DNA of 64,000 bases from Symbiodinium natans. Its lineage: Eukaryota; Sar; Dinophyceae; Suessiales; Symbiodiniaceae. Position numbers and translations under genes: made by a program. Below the pieces are notes generated by a model. It was given only the letters and a program-made list of their open reading frames with translations. It searched no databases and was not told the DNA's origin. This document shows, in pieces, positions 8,911-18,060 of this stretch. The stretch is taken from assembly GCA_905221605.1 (NCBI GenBank), contig CAJNDS010002389.1, forward strand, positions 310,001 to 374,000. Reading direction: 5' to 3'. Numbering within the stretch: the stretch's first letter is position 1; each line of letters starts with the position of its first letter.

Positions 8911-9195
8911 ATGTGGCTGACTCTCCAGCACCGAAGGTATTGGCTCTCCTTCGTCTCCTATGAGTCCGGGTGCCCAGATGGCGCCGCCAAAGCGGGGCTT
9001 CAACCGCGATCGTATTGCCAAGCAATAATTCTCTGGCCCCAGTCCTCCTCATTCTTATTTCTTTCTCATGCTGTGTACCTACTTGCATATTACCAGTATT
9101 TGTTCATTGTTGCTGTTCGGCTTACCAGTATATCCTCAACTACTGAAAGGATAAATAACAGTAGTCGTCATTACTATCACAATTGCCATGATTGA
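8911..9195 (+). CDS. Hypothetical protein segment
   Basis: ATG at 8911. The frame MWLTLQHRRYWLSFVSYESG … continues into a hydrophobic part (FLFLSHAVYLLAYYQYLFIV) that could be a membrane span. A second frame from ATG at about 8959 (MSPGAQMAPPKRGFNRDRIA) has better codon bias but is short. Only one can be right. Confidence 0.3.
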   Translation: MWLTLQHRRYWLSFVSYESGCPDGAAKAGLQPRSYCQAIILWPQSSSFLFLSHAVYLLAYYQYLFIVAVRLTSISSTTERINNSSRHYYHNCHD

Positions 9196-9252
9196 TGCTA
9201 GCAGTCCTTTTCGTACATACTTGTATAAGTATATGTATGCTCGTATGCATGT

Positions 9253-9618
9253 GTGTGTTTTTGCAGTGCTCTCAAATGCAAGAGTGGCCATCGCCGAGTC
9301 GTCAGTGTCAGCGTCATGCAAACCAAAGCATCACCAAGACATTCCCATTCGGCAACACAGCCAACAAATGAAACATCTACGAGTAAATCTCCTCCGGCGC
9401 AAGATCTACCCATGTCCACTAGCTGTAAAGCTTCCACATCCGTTTCAAGGCGGGATGAGGACGGCCACAGCCTTTTCGAGCCTGCTGGGCGCCGAGACTT
9501 TTCCAGGGGGAGTTCTGGAGGTTTCGGTATTTTGCTTCAGAGTTGCCCCCAGGATGACTGCGCGAGGTCAGCAGGCATTGATGACGCTGTGCACCTTATT
9601 ACCCACTGTCAAGGCTGA
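9253..9618 (+). CDS. Ser/Thr-rich hypothetical segment
   Basis: Frame of about 120 codons following TTTTTGCAG (AG near 9266). Contains VSVMQTKASPRHSHSATQPT, NETSTSKSPPAQDLPMSTSC and an Arg/Asp/Gly part (RRDEDGHSLFEPAGRRDFSR). The composition suggests a disordered domain. A longer frame of 211 codons overlaps on the same strand. Confidence 0.35.
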   Translation: MCFCSALKCKSGHRRVVSVSVMQTKASPRHSHSATQPTNETSTSKSPPAQDLPMSTSCKASTSVSRRDEDGHSLFEPAGRRDFSRGSSGGFGILLQSCPQDDCARSAGIDDAVHLITHCQG

Positions 9619-9898
9619 AGTGCTTGAATTCTCGAGCCACACAGTGACCCAGCTAGAGACCGCAACTCGATGCCCTAGTCTTGTTTTGGCCTGTTCCTTT
9701 GTAACCCAAACGTTCGAAAGATGGGTATTCGGTTGGCCGGTGAGCCCCCCTTCAGAAACACGAAAACATCCTCAGCAACCAGTACTTGGATGGTCTCTGG
9801 TGGTCATAAGTAGTTCGGCTTGAGTTGGGCTGCAGGCTACATGGATAGATGGTTTGTACAACTGCCAACATCGGAAGTCCGCTTCGTGCGTGGACCAC

Positions 9899-9964
9899 CC
9901 TAAACCCTAAACCCTAAACCCTAAACCGTTAACCCTAAATCCTAAACCCTAAACCCTAAACCCT
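9899..9964 (-). repeat. Interstitial telomeric block (CCCTAAA)n
   Basis: Nine units with two variants (CCGTTAA, CCTAAAT). Confidence 0.93.
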
Positions 9965-10119
9965 TCGATAGCTGCGGTGTTGGACTTGAAGGCGCTTAGC
10001 TTGTGCAGTACGGGGAGGCCTCATCTCCACAAACTTGGGGCTTGTTCACCTGGCCGGGAAAGATACACGGTAACATAAACCTGCCATATAATATTGTAAA
10101 TATATGTGTGTGTAGGCAT

Positions 10120-10500
10120 AAAATGATTAGAGATTTAGGGACTAAGATTTGGGATCCTCCCGTTTTAGGGCCTGTCCAACTTGATTGTGGAACATAGTGA
10201 GAGGTGAGAGCTGGGGAATAAGAGTACGGCAATGCGATTTAGGGAACAAGATTTAGGGGACCCGCTCTCTTTAGGAATTAAAATGAAAAGGACTTTGGGT
10301 TCAGGGACCCTCTCTTTAGGGTTTAGGGAATAAGTTTTGTTTGGGAGTACAAGTTCAAGGAATAAGATTTAGGGATCCCGCTCCTTAGGATGTGGCGAAA
10401 AGAAATTAGGGAATAGGGTTAGCTTTTTTATGGTTTGAATAAGGGAATAAGATTTATCTAGGATTTTGCAGCAAGATTTAGAGAATAGGGCGAGTTTCTA
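10120..10500 (+). repeat. Degenerate telomere-like minisatellite, G orientation
   Basis: Spaced TTTAGGGA, GGAATAAGATTTAGGGATCC and CCCGCTC words, the complement of the arrangement at 0.9-1.5 kb. Confidence 0.6.
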
Positions 10501-10641
10501 TAAGATTTTCAGGGGCTCTCCTATGGGCCTCTGTAGGATATGTGGAAAATGTGGAAGGTTTCCCTGCGTTCAGTTTGGTATGTACATCCCGAAGCTAGAA
10601 GGGCCACAAAACCATGGATCCATGAGGGGGTGGGGGGGTAG

Positions 10642-10663
10642 CATATATATATATATATATATG
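10642..10663. repeat. (AT)n microsatellite
   Basis: Eleven AT units. Confidence 0.9.
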
Positions 10664-10812
10664 TATAGAGTGCAAGTTTATGGAAGCATGCTTTTCCACT
10701 CTCAAGGCCTGGGGGAAGCGTAAAGTGTCCCCCAGAGCAGGTGCCGCGGTGGTTCGCTCTAGCAGAGTCACTCAACGCCACAAACCGTGGTCTTAGTTTC
10801 TGGGTCTGGAAG

Positions 10813-10916
10813 TATGGGGGTTTCGACAATAAGGGAACCCTAACATAGACCCCCAAGTAGTAGGATTATAATAGAAACCCCAAGAAGGTACCCTTATTTT
10901 CGGAAACCCCCATATA
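10813..10916. mobile_element. MITE, family A
   Basis: About 104 bp. Left arm TATGGGGGTTTCGACAATAA, right arm TTATTTTCGGAAACCCCCAT. The core has GACCCCCAAGTAGTAGGATT, shared with the copies at 23.6, 27.1 and 59.4 kb. Reads on the minus strand as a WGFPKIRVPSWGF-type peptide. Confidence 0.8.
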
Positions 10917-11439
10917 AGAAAGACTAGAAAAAATACCTTCTTGAAGGTGTGGCTGCGAGCTTGATCTGTGTCTGAGAAACACTGCTCAGGTTGCTGGGGT
11001 AGAAACATTCCTCCTCCCTCTGGCCATGGAAGATGGAGGATTGCAGGGGTCGGGGTGGGGGGAGCTGATAAGCACGAACCCCTCCTTCATTTCGGTGGGT
11101 TTCCCGTATGTCTTCCAGTAGCGTATTGGTCATTGTGTTTGTTGGTTATTCCATGTGCACGTATGATCACATACGTAACCTCTTTCTGTGCGCGTCAATG
11201 TTTTGGAATGGTGCCAAATCCTTGAAGGATGCCAGTGTAGACCCGAAACAGTGAGAGACCATGGGGAAACGCAAGAGCATGTCCAAGGGTCATACACCAA
11301 GCGCACTTCAAGAGCTCCAGACAACATTCCATGAGCACTCTACAAGGATATCCATCAAAAGATCCCCAAAAGCATCCTTGAAGAGCTCATTCCAGAGAAC
11401 TGCAAGGATGCTTCATGGGAACAAGAAAGAGCGACCTGG

Positions 11440-11790
11440 AGCCACTGGCGACGACCGTTTCGCTTTTACCCCGACGTCCAAAAAAGGCGAAAGTCTTGCA
11501 TTTCGCAAGCGTGCAAAAGCGACGACAGCCACGAGGATGGCGACGTCGATACGCACGGCGCCTAGGCGGGAGCGCGAAATCCAACGTCCCGAAATGCAAA
11601 GACGTCCAAAGCGACGACAGTTTCGCATTTGTCGAACCCAGACGTCCCAAAGCCACGACAGTCTCGCTTTTTACCAACCCCGACGTCCAAAAGCGACGAA
11701 AGTTTCCGAAATTCCGACGTCAAAAAGCAACAACAGTTGCGATGTCGATTACGCACGAGCGCGATTTCCAACTTCTCGAGCTGCAAATCC
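11440..11790. repeat. Degenerate CGACGTCCAAA / GCGACGACAGTTTCGC repeat
   Basis: The words CCCGACGTCCAAAA and AGCGACGACAGTTTCGC recur about seven times at irregular 30-70 bp spacing. Several frames are open through it on both strands (up to 216 codons), so coding cannot be inferred from openness. Confidence 0.65.
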
Positions 11791-11923
11791 CCTTAGCCTA
11801 GAAAACGCGGGACTCCACACACGCGTCCAACGTCTTTGTATCTTGCGCGCACATTTGGCGGGCGTTTCGTGGGCGGACCGTGGGCGTTTCGCGGGTCTAA
11901 CTCTCATTTAGTCTGGACGTAAG

Positions 11924-12175
11924 AGCCCCAATTTTTGGCACACTGTTGGGGAACATAGCCACTTGGACCGCCGTGATGGTGCTTCTGAGCTATCAAGCGA
12001 CTGGTCAATATCTGCAGATACGCGACTTGCCGCCCACGGCACGCGAGGTTCTCGAGTCTTGACCGACACACGCGCTTTTGCGTGCGGGAGCTTCGTTGTG
12101 ATACCCTTCTTTGTTCGCGTTCCGATGGGCCAGAAGTATATATGTCATGAACAGTCTGGGCGCATGCTGCTTTGA
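11924..12175 (+). CDS. Hypothetical protein segment
   Basis: Begins after GTAAG at 11919-11923: SPNFWHTVGEHSHLDRRDGA, SELSSDWSISADTRLAAHGT, RVLTDTRAFACGSFVVIPFF, VRVPMGQKYICHEQSGRMLL, then TGA; 83 codons. Evenly mixed composition, no low complexity. The frame has no early ATG, so it is likely an internal or terminal exon. Confidence 0.5.
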   Translation, partial: SPNFWHTVGEHSHLDRRDGASELSSDWSISADTRLAAHGTRGSRVLTDTRAFACGSFVVIPFFVRVPMGQKYICHEQSGRMLL

Positions 12176-12243
12176 CGTTTTGAATGTGATTGAGCTCCTT
12201 TCAACCGAGTGAGGCTGTGCAGTGAACGCATGCCTGGATCTAG

Positions 12244-12360
12244 TCGGATCGCCTACGTGAGAGGGACTGCCTTCGGAAAGAGGTTTCCCTGAATGATGCC
12301 CTTTCCGTCCTAGTGGGAGGATCGAATGTGGTAGACCGGGGTCGTGGGAGTCTTAGGCAG
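12244..12360 (+). CDS. Putative exon
   Basis: Open from TCG at 12244 (after a TAG) to CAG|GTGCTC at 12360: SDRLRERDCLRKEVSLNDAL then SVLVGGSNVVDRGRGSLRQ. Exactly 39 codons, phase 0 at the donor. A competing frame gives MPGSSRIAYVRGTAFGKRFP. Confidence 0.45.
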
Positions 12361-12387
12361 GTGCTCGTGCAACGCTGCTGCCATTGA

Positions 12388-12540
12388 CTTGGCCATTTTG
12401 CGGAGCGAAACCAGAGCAGCTATGACAAAGCACTGAAGCAGACATGCCATCAGGCTGCATTTCTGGACAGCACAACCCACGTTCAAGAGGCCATTGTTTC
12501 ACGGGGTTTTGGGATTTCTTCCTCGCTTAGAGTCTTGTAG
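12388..12540 (+). CDS. Putative exon without ATG
   Basis: LGHFAERNQSSYDKALKQTC, HQAAFLDSTTHVQEAIVSRG, FGISSSLRVL and TAG: 50 codons with a clear helical pattern. Likely a terminal exon joined to the segment at 12244-12360. Confidence 0.5.
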   Translation, partial: LGHFAERNQSSYDKALKQTCHQAAFLDSTTHVQEAIVSRGFGISSSLRVL

Positions 12541-12766
12541 ACTTGTTTGCAGAGGAACGCTCTGAAGCAAGGTGTGATCGATTGTTTCTCACTTTTGTGC
12601 TGGCCCGTGCATCTAGTAGTGTTGGTCGATTGAGACCGGGCTTGCCCCTTTTTGTTGTGCTTATAATTTTAACGCTACGCGACCCGCCTCGGCCCGGCCC
12701 AGCGCATCCGCGTGAGCATGGTGATTACGCAGCGCCCAAGTCGCCGGACCCCAAACAATAAGGGTT

Positions 12767-12890
12767 GGGTTTATGGTTTAGGGTTCCGGGTTTATGGTTT
12801 GGGGTTTAGGGTTGAGGGTTGTTTAGGGTTAAGGCTTAGGGCTCAAGGTTCACGGTTTGGGGTTTAGGGTTTTTTTGGGTTTATAGGGTT
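12767..12890 (+). repeat. Degenerate interstitial telomeric block
   Basis: TTTATGG, TTTAGGG, TTTGGGG, TTGAGGG and TTCACGG variants in tandem, more decayed than most blocks here. Confidence 0.8.
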
Positions 12891-13211
12891 CAAGGTTCAA
12901 GCTTCAAGGTTGAGGGTTGAGACGGTTCGGCTTGGATTGATGGTAAAGTTGAGCCAGGCCCCTCAAGCAGGGGGGTGGCAGCGTAGGGGCGGCATCAGGG
13001 GAAAAAGGGTAGGGGACAGGGAGGGCGAGGGGGCGGGGGGGGCAGGCGGGGGGGGGAGGGAGGGGGGGGGGCGGGGTAAGGGGGGGTGGCTTGGGTTTGG
13101 GGAGGATTAGGAGGGGGATGCCTCCTTACAGCTTCGGCCCGAGGCCTCGGCGGATTCTTATAGCTGCAGTCACCGGACAAGTTGTTGAGTCTTTGACTCC
13201 CAAAAGTCAAC

Positions 13212-13460
13212 GTGAAGGCAGCAACAACTTCAAGCCACCACTTTGATGAAACGAAGTTCAGGAACCGCCGGTCCACCCTCCTGGCACATGACTTTGTGGA
13301 TGCTGCGCCCCCACAAGCCGGTGCAGCAGACGTGCGTCAAGCCGCACCCAAGGCCCCGGCGGCCTACCACCGCCCTTCAGGCAAACCCCAAACACTTGAG
13401 AAGATCCCCCCGCACAAGATCGCGCCTGGGGACCGGGCCGGCGGAGGACGAAAACGTTTC
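13212..13460 (+). CDS. Hypothetical Pro/Ala-rich segment
   Basis: Frame from GTG at 13212: TTSSHHFDETKFRNRRSTLL, AHDFVDAAPPQAGAADVRQA, then Pro/Ala/Lys-rich to GGGRKRF. GC-rich third positions. The frame continues to 13607, but from 13466 another frame fits better. The whole interval could be a frameshifted or spliced gene. Confidence 0.45.
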
Positions 13461-13465
13461 TGCAG

Positions 13466-13597
13466 TCTGCACACGACCCCAGACCCGAAGCAGGAGAAGT
13501 GGGCATCTACAACACGACGGACCCGGTCATGTGGGGCAAGGTTGGAGCTTCTCAGGCTAATCCCCCAAACTCGGTGCACGAAGCTTTGCTTGTATAG
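13466..13597 (+). CDS. Putative terminal exon
   Basis: Starts after TTTCTGCAG (AG 13464-13465): SAHDPRPEAGEVGIYNTTDP, VMWGKVGASQANPPNSVHEA, LLV and TAG. 43 codons with strong C/G third-position bias. Confidence 0.45.
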   Translation, partial: SAHDPRPEAGEVGIYNTTDPVMWGKVGASQANPPNSVHEALLV

Positions 13598-13827
13598 GTG
13601 CTGGTAGAAGAACTAGTAGTTTCATCACCCTACAATTAGTCTGTTTCCAGCCTGAGGCTTCTTTTCAGGTTTGGTCTCCAATCTCTAATGTAGCAGAACC
13701 TACAGGGCAGCAGTCCACCGAAATCCGGAATCCTGAAACTCAGGCTTCCAAACACCACCTGCCTCCCGAAAACCTGAAGCTCTGAATCCAAAGTGGGAGA
13801 TCTGCGAGCTTGTAGTGGACCTACACC

Positions 13828-14160
13828 ATGAACCTCCGAAACACAAGTACACACCCCTATGAGGCCCGTCAACTGCCCGCCTGTGCTGCAGAGGGATGGA
13901 ACAAGCAGAAGCCTGAAAAGCAACTAAGATTTCAGGAGGGCCCAGCAGAAGTGGAAGAGGCGCCTTGCAGCGGCTTCTATATTTCCAGAGCTTTTGGCCA
14001 GGCTTTTTGGCGCAGATCGAGTCAGATGGCATCAGGTTCAGTAGTTCAGATGTACGGTTCCCGGGGCTCGGTGACTTTGGCCAGTCCCATTAGGGTGGTA
14101 ACCCCCCCTCCGCCTCCCTGGAAGTGGCCGGAGAAAATAGTTGACCGAACATCAAGTTGA
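13828..14160 (+). CDS. Hypothetical protein, 110 aa
   Basis: ATG at 13828 (MNLRNTSTHPYEARQLPACA) to TGA at 14160. The middle is acidic/Gln-rich (EKQLRFQEGPAEVEEAPCSG), then aromatic (FYISRAFGQAFWRRSSQ), ending with a proline run and WKWPEKIVDRTSS. No signal peptide or known motif. One of the longer ATG-led frames with balanced composition. Confidence 0.5.
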   Translation: MNLRNTSTHPYEARQLPACAAEGWNKQKPEKQLRFQEGPAEVEEAPCSGFYISRAFGQAFWRRSSQMASGSVVQMYGSRGSVTLASPIRVVTPPPPPWKWPEKIVDRTSS

Positions 14161-14205
14161 GCATTGACACCCTTGGCAGTGCCCTTTGGTGCGCATTGCA
14201 GAGGA

Positions 14206-14250
14206 ACCCTAAACCCTAAATTTTAAACCCTAAACCCTAAACCTTAAACC
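14206..14250 (-). repeat. Interstitial telomeric block (CCCTAAA)n
   Basis: Six units with one TTTTAAA and one CCTTAAA variant. Confidence 0.92.
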
Positions 14251-14532
14251 CACCGCCCTAAGCCGAGCAGAGCCCGAAGTGGAAGACAAGCCGGTGGCAG
14301 ACGAAGGTTCCAGGAGGGCTGGCCGCAGCAAGTAGTGGCCAACAAACTCACTTATCGAGCGCAACGTGAAAGGTGTGATGTGAATGGTCTTGGTACTTTC
14401 AACTCCTAGCCGCCTCGAAGCACTGCAAAATGCCAGGGCACAGTTGGGGAGCTCTTCTTGGCGGGCAATGCCGTCTGCCGTGGTTTTGCGGAGGGCAGCC
14501 AGAGTCGGAACCTCAAATGCTGCTACACCCAT
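14250..14532 (-). CDS. Putative exon on the minus strand
   Basis: On the minus strand MGVAAFEVPTLAALRKTTAD, GIARQEELPNCALAFCSASR, RLGVESTKTIHITPFTLRSI, SEFVGHYLLRPALLEPSSAT and a Ser/Gly tail. Balanced, helical and C/G third-position biased. It runs into the telomeric block at GGTGG|GTTTAAGG, the same exon|GTTTA boundary seen for plus-strand exons. Acceptor candidate GGTGTAG|C just inside the frame. Confidence 0.55.
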
Positions 14533-14568
14533 TTAATTACTCTATCTCGATTCAGTCTGGAGAATTCA

Positions 14569-14678
14569 TTTGGGGGTTGTGATATTGGGGGTACCTCATT
14601 GGGGTCCTTATTCTAAGGGGACCCTGCTATTTGGGGGTCTATATTTGGGGTCTCTTGTTTTCGTATTCCCATTTGGGT
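14569..14678. mobile_element. MITE, family A, diverged
   Basis: TTTGGGGGTTGTGATATTGG at the left, TTTTCGTATTCCCATTTGGG at the right; core TTGGGGGTCTATATTTGGGG. Confidence 0.65.
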
Positions 14679-14888
14679 CCTGAGCCTGACAGGCAGAGCG
14701 CTGAAGCTCAGTTGGGGCCCCCCATGGCCCCCCACTTCTCGAGTGTGCATGTACTGGAGTTGGCAGCTTCATTCACAAGCCATTCATGTCTTCAGGTGCT
14801 CGGAAGTGTTCGTTTGATGAGTAGGAAGCCTTGCAGCACGCAGATGTGCAGTGCTGCAGCAATCTTCCCTCAAGCCCAAAACTCTTAG
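14679..14888 (+). CDS. Hypothetical segment following a MITE
   Basis: PEPDRQSAEAQLGPPMAPHF, SSVHVLELAASFTSHSCLQV, LGSVRLMSRKPCSTQMCSAA, AIFPQAQNS and TAG. Balanced sequence that starts where the MITE ends; the frame runs on through the MITE, as in other MITE-containing frames here. Confidence 0.4.
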   Translation, partial: PEPDRQSAEAQLGPPMAPHFSSVHVLELAASFTSHSCLQVLGSVRLMSRKPCSTQMCSAAAIFPQAQNS

Positions 14889-14970
14889 CCCTCAAGCCTC
14901 AAGTTCCTGAGCCCTTGTTGACGAGGCTCTGCGGGCCAGAAGGCGATCAAGCCCTCACGGGTTATTTGGC

Positions 14971-15228
14971 GTGGACCAAACGTTTAGCCTTGTGAGGTTC
15001 AATTGGTGGGATATCAATGTGGTGCCCGATTTAGTTGGGGGACAGCCCCAAGCAAGTTGGGTTGCGGTGCCCCGAATCCCAAGGTTTTGGGGTGGGGAGG
15101 GCCAGGAGGGCGTGATGAGGGGTGGCTTGGATTTGAGGTCAGAAGCCGTTGGTTCTGAACTGTCTTCTGGGGGGTTGAATGCAGGGACCTGTCGTCTTCC
15201 TGCCGTGAATGCGTCCCAGAAGCCATGA
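14971..15228 (+). CDS. Hypothetical protein segment
   Basis: GTG-led frame of 85 codons: DQTFSLVRFNWWDINVVPDL, VGGQPQASWVAVPRIPRFWG, then Gly/Glu-rich and a Ser/Leu tail. Contains GATTTAGTTGGGGG-like words reminiscent of family A elements, so part may be exonised repeat. The opposite strand is open over 95 codons. Confidence 0.4.
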   Translation: MDQTFSLVRFNWWDINVVPDLVGGQPQASWVAVPRIPRFWGGEGQEGVMRGGLDLRSEAVGSELSSGGLNAGTCRLPAVNASQKP

Positions 15229-15539
15229 CGCGTCATGAACATGAAGCGAGTCTGCCATGAGGGCTACTTGGGCTACCTACTGCTATGATGAAATTTGTCT
15301 GGGGCTTGTGAAACCCAGTAAGTCTGGAAAGCTTTGCATTGTCAACAGAGGTTGATCTTGTGAAGGTGTCATGAAGTTCAAGTTCAATCGATCTTGATTT
15401 CATTATGAGGCTATAGAGGTTGCGGGCTTACAGTGCCCCGGCTGAGCTGGGTTGGGGGGGGGGGTTGGGTGGCAGCTTTGGGAGCATTCGCCTGCATAGC
15501 TTCTCCTGCATAATCCGCTGCTTGCAAAATAAACTGTCC

Positions 15540-16058
15540 ATGAGCAGGGCAAAACCAAGCAGTCTCGAGACAGATACGAAAAAAGAGAGAGGCCCACACC
15601 CGAAGCGTCCTGCCCGCTGCAGGCCTTTTGCCAATTCTCAGGCCCTCGGCGTCAGTACTTATTTCGGGGCTTCTGTGGGGTGCCAGGGCTTGTCAGGACC
15701 GTGCCCTGAATTGAAGCACGACGCCCAAGAGCCTGAACCGAGGTGCCGCACAAAGGTACATTGCAGCCGGAGGGGGGGTGTGTTTGACCAGCATGCTCTT
15801 GCACCCCGACACCTACCTGCCAGCATTATTTGGGCAGTTCAGGAGCGGTTGAGAAAGTTTAGAGTTAAGATGGCTTTGGAACCATCGAAGTCAAGGAAGG
15901 CTGGGAGGCTTCCTGGAATCTGTGCATGCGACGAAACGGAAGTCCCAGGATGTTGTAACTGGCAATCCCAAGCCTTCAGTTCTGCATGGTCTCTTTCAAG
16001 CAGTAAACCTGAAAACCGAGAGGAGGTAGGAGATGGCGCGGGGCATTTCTTGCAATGA
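15540..16058 (+). CDS. Hypothetical protein, 172 aa from the internal ATG
   Basis: ATG at 15540 (MSRAKPSSLETDTKKERGPH), Lys/Arg-rich N-terminus, Cys-containing middle (GCQGLSGPCPELKHD … PRCRTKVHCSRRGG), helix-like SIIWAVQERLRKFRVKMALE, then CACDETEVPGCCNW and a Ser-rich tail. Long enough to be unusual by chance, but composition alone does not prove it. It overlaps the next frame by 4 bases (ATGA-type). Confidence 0.45.
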   Translation: MSRAKPSSLETDTKKERGPHPKRPARCRPFANSQALGVSTYFGASVGCQGLSGPCPELKHDAQEPEPRCRTKVHCSRRGGVFDQHALAPRHLPASIIWAVQERLRKFRVKMALEPSKSRKAGRLPGICACDETEVPGCCNWQSQAFSSAWSLSSSKPENREEVGDGAGHFLQ

Positions 16059-16594
16059 GGAGACGGGGACCTTGTTTTGAAATACATACTTTTCGAAACC
16101 ATGTTCAGATCATCTCATGCTTCGACCCTATCGACCCCAAAGCCTCCAACGTATTTGGGAGTCTGGGAGGACGTCTTCTGCGCTCTCGTTGGCCACGCTT
16201 GGCTCAGATCATGTCCATGGGTATAGAGTTCCCCATGAGGGTGTACTGCGCAGTGTGTCAAGAGGGCCTTCCCGAACTAAGAGAGGGAGCAGGCCGCATT
16301 TTGTTTCTGGTCATAGCCAATATCACCCTCGAGCCCAGCACCACTCAGCTTTGCACCAACTCAGAGACTCTGGCTTCTTGGCAAGCACCCCGACCTTCCA
16401 AAACCGGTTACACTGTAGGTGTCCGAAGAATGTCGCGACCATGGTACGCCTGTGGACGCATGGCGGTGCAAGCCAGAAAGGATGCTAAGAGACCAAGCTC
16501 GACATGGGAAGCAGCGGGGTCGAGATGTGTTCCGGCTGCACTGGCACCTCTTGCAGACCTTCAGATGCAGGTCCCTTTCAAGGCAGTGAGTTAA
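16055..16594 (+). CDS. Hypothetical protein, up to 179 aa
   Basis: The frame contains GIEFPMRVYCAVCQEGLPEL (a CxxC pair), GAGRILFLVIANITLEPSTT, then a basic part (RRMSRPWYACGRMAVQARKD) and a Leu/Ala-rich end. It may be one exon of the same gene as 15540-16058 in a different frame. No family recognised. Confidence 0.4.
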   Translation: MRRRGPCFEIHTFRNHVQIISCFDPIDPKASNVFGSLGGRLLRSRWPRLAQIMSMGIEFPMRVYCAVCQEGLPELREGAGRILFLVIANITLEPSTTQLCTNSETLASWQAPRPSKTGYTVGVRRMSRPWYACGRMAVQARKDAKRPSSTWEAAGSRCVPAALAPLADLQMQVPFKAVS

Positions 16595-16922
16595 AGGCCC
16601 TGCGGCACACGAGTTGTCATTTCCAGCTACTTGTCATGATGGTGCCACTGGCATGCCGCAGCATGGAACCCGCTCAATGTTTGTGAAGTCTGGGCTCCAG
16701 GCCGAAGCACGTACCGACCTGGGTGCAATCAGTGCCCACCCTGTCAAAACTCCAAAAATGAACCTCAGTTCAGGGTTCCCAAAGGAGGCTGCAAGGCCTT
16801 GAGATTCGAAAAGCTACAGCCCACGAAGAAACGCCAAGCTCACCTAGGTAGGCCTCTGGGACATTCTATCATATTCCCTTCTTGGGTTGAAGAGGACCAT
16901 ATCCAGGAATAATGATTCAGAG

Positions 16923-16962
16923 GGTTTTAGGGTTTAGGGTTTAGGGTTTAGGGTTTAGGGAT
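16923..16962 (+). repeat. Interstitial telomeric block
   Basis: Five units, first of a five-block cluster. Confidence 0.94.
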
Positions 16963-17066
16963 CCTAGCCACCTTTGTCTCCTCCGCTCCTCGCCGCTGAG
17001 GACAGCGGAGGAGAGCGAAACGGCGGGCCTGATTCCAAAGCTCGAGTCTGGTGAGCCAACGCAGGA
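16961..17066 (+). CDS. Exon-like island between two telomeric blocks
   Basis: Open across the whole 105-bp island: DPSHLCLLRSSPLRTAEESE then TAGLIPKLESGEPTQEG. Ends at GGAGG|GTTTAGGG. Contains a small hairpin (CTCCTCCGCT…AGCGGAGGAG). Acceptor not obvious. Confidence 0.35.
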
Positions 17067-17126
17067 GGGTTTAGGGTTTAGGGTTTAGGGTTTAGGGTTT
17101 AGGGTTTAGGGTTTAGGGTTTAGGTA
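17067..17126 (+). repeat. Interstitial telomeric block
   Basis: Eight to nine perfect units. Confidence 0.96.
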
Positions 17127-17127
17127 T

Positions 17128-17246
17128 TAAGGGAGCGCACTCACTGCCTGGGCGGGGAGGGTGGGCAGGAAATGGTGCAGGAGTCTACGCTCCTCGGGTC
17201 AGGATCGGCGAATTCTCTCACCTCGAACAGCAGCCTGTACAGAGAA
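17128..17246 (+). CDS. Exon-like island, orientation unusual
   Basis: LGGEGGQEMVQESTLLGSGS then ANSLTSNSSLYREPE is open through the island. Here the order is TTTAGGG - island - CCCTAAA, the reverse of the common arrangement, so this may be intronic rather than exonic. Confidence 0.25.
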
Positions 17247-17396
17247 CCCGAAACCCCAAGCCCTAAGCCCTAAGCCCTAAGCCCTAAGCCCTAAGCCCTA
17301 AGTTTTAAACCCTAAGCCCTAAACCCTAAACCCTAAACCCTAAACCCTAAACCCTAAACCCTAAACCCTAAACCCTAAACCCTAAACCCTAAACCG
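17247..17396 (-). repeat. Long interstitial telomeric block, two variants
   Basis: Seven CCCTAAG units, then about twelve CCCTAAA units: a homogenised variant domain beside the canonical one. Confidence 0.96.
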
Positions 17397-17507
17397 GAGG
17401 AAGAGGAGGCGGAGGTGGAGGATGCTGGGCCTGCGCCGAAGTCCGGCGGAGTCTCGTGCCGGCCACCCCAGGCCTGCCATGTCCAGCAGGGCAAGGATGA
17501 GACTTTC
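17394..17507 (+). CDS. Exon-like island inside CCCTAAA…TTTAGGG
   Basis: PEEEEAEVEDAGPAPKSGGV then SCRPPQACHVQQGKDETFG: acidic followed by Cys-containing. C/G third positions throughout. Closed within a few bases on entering either telomeric block. Confidence 0.4.
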
Positions 17508-17508
17508 G

Positions 17509-17713
17509 GGGTTTAGGGTTTAGGGTTTAGGGTTTCAGGGTTTCAGGGTTTAGGGTTTAGGGATTTCAGGGTTTAGGGTTTAGGGTTTAGGGTTTAGGAT
17601 TTCAGGGTTCAGGGTTTAGGGTTTAGGCGGTTTAGGGTTTCAGGGTCTCAGGGTTTAGGGTTTAGGGCTTAGGGTTTAGGGTTTCAGGGTTCAGGGTTTA
17701 GGGTTTAGGGTTG
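17509..17713 (+). repeat. Long interstitial telomeric block with TTTCAGGG variants
   Basis: About 28 units in which TTTAGGG and TTTCAGGG alternate irregularly; one TTTAGGCGG and one TCTCAGGG variant. Confidence 0.95.
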
Positions 17714-18060
17714 CGGCCTGATGTCTTTAAAGACTCAGCAGGAATAGGGTTCCGAAGTCTAGCATCTGGCAATTCAAGCAGAACACGCAGTGACGGAACC
17801 GCCACCTGAGAGAGCGCTGCGTGGATGTTGCCAGCATGTTAAGTCGGAGTTTTTAGGGTTAGGTTTACGGCTTGAGGGTTGTAGACTTGGGGGTTTTGTG
17901 AGATTGGATGAGGCCTTTGAGCATTCTGCAGGTACTATGCCCCAACACTCACATCCAGCTCTCCACCCCCCACAAACACTGAACTCCAAGCCATCAACGC
18001 CGGGAGGGAGCCCTGAACTCTACACCTTCAGGATCTCTTTGCAGAAGTCATTCGCTGTGA

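Noticed and set aside
9188..9823. 211-codon plus-strand frame
   Set aside because: Begins in AT-rich repeat-like DNA and competes with a better-composed frame; openness near the length expected by chance in this base composition.
11261..11911. 216-codon Lys/Arg/Ser frame and its minus-strand partners
   Set aside because: Covered by a degenerate CGACGTCCAAA repeat that opens several frames; could still be a low-complexity protein but there is no independent support.
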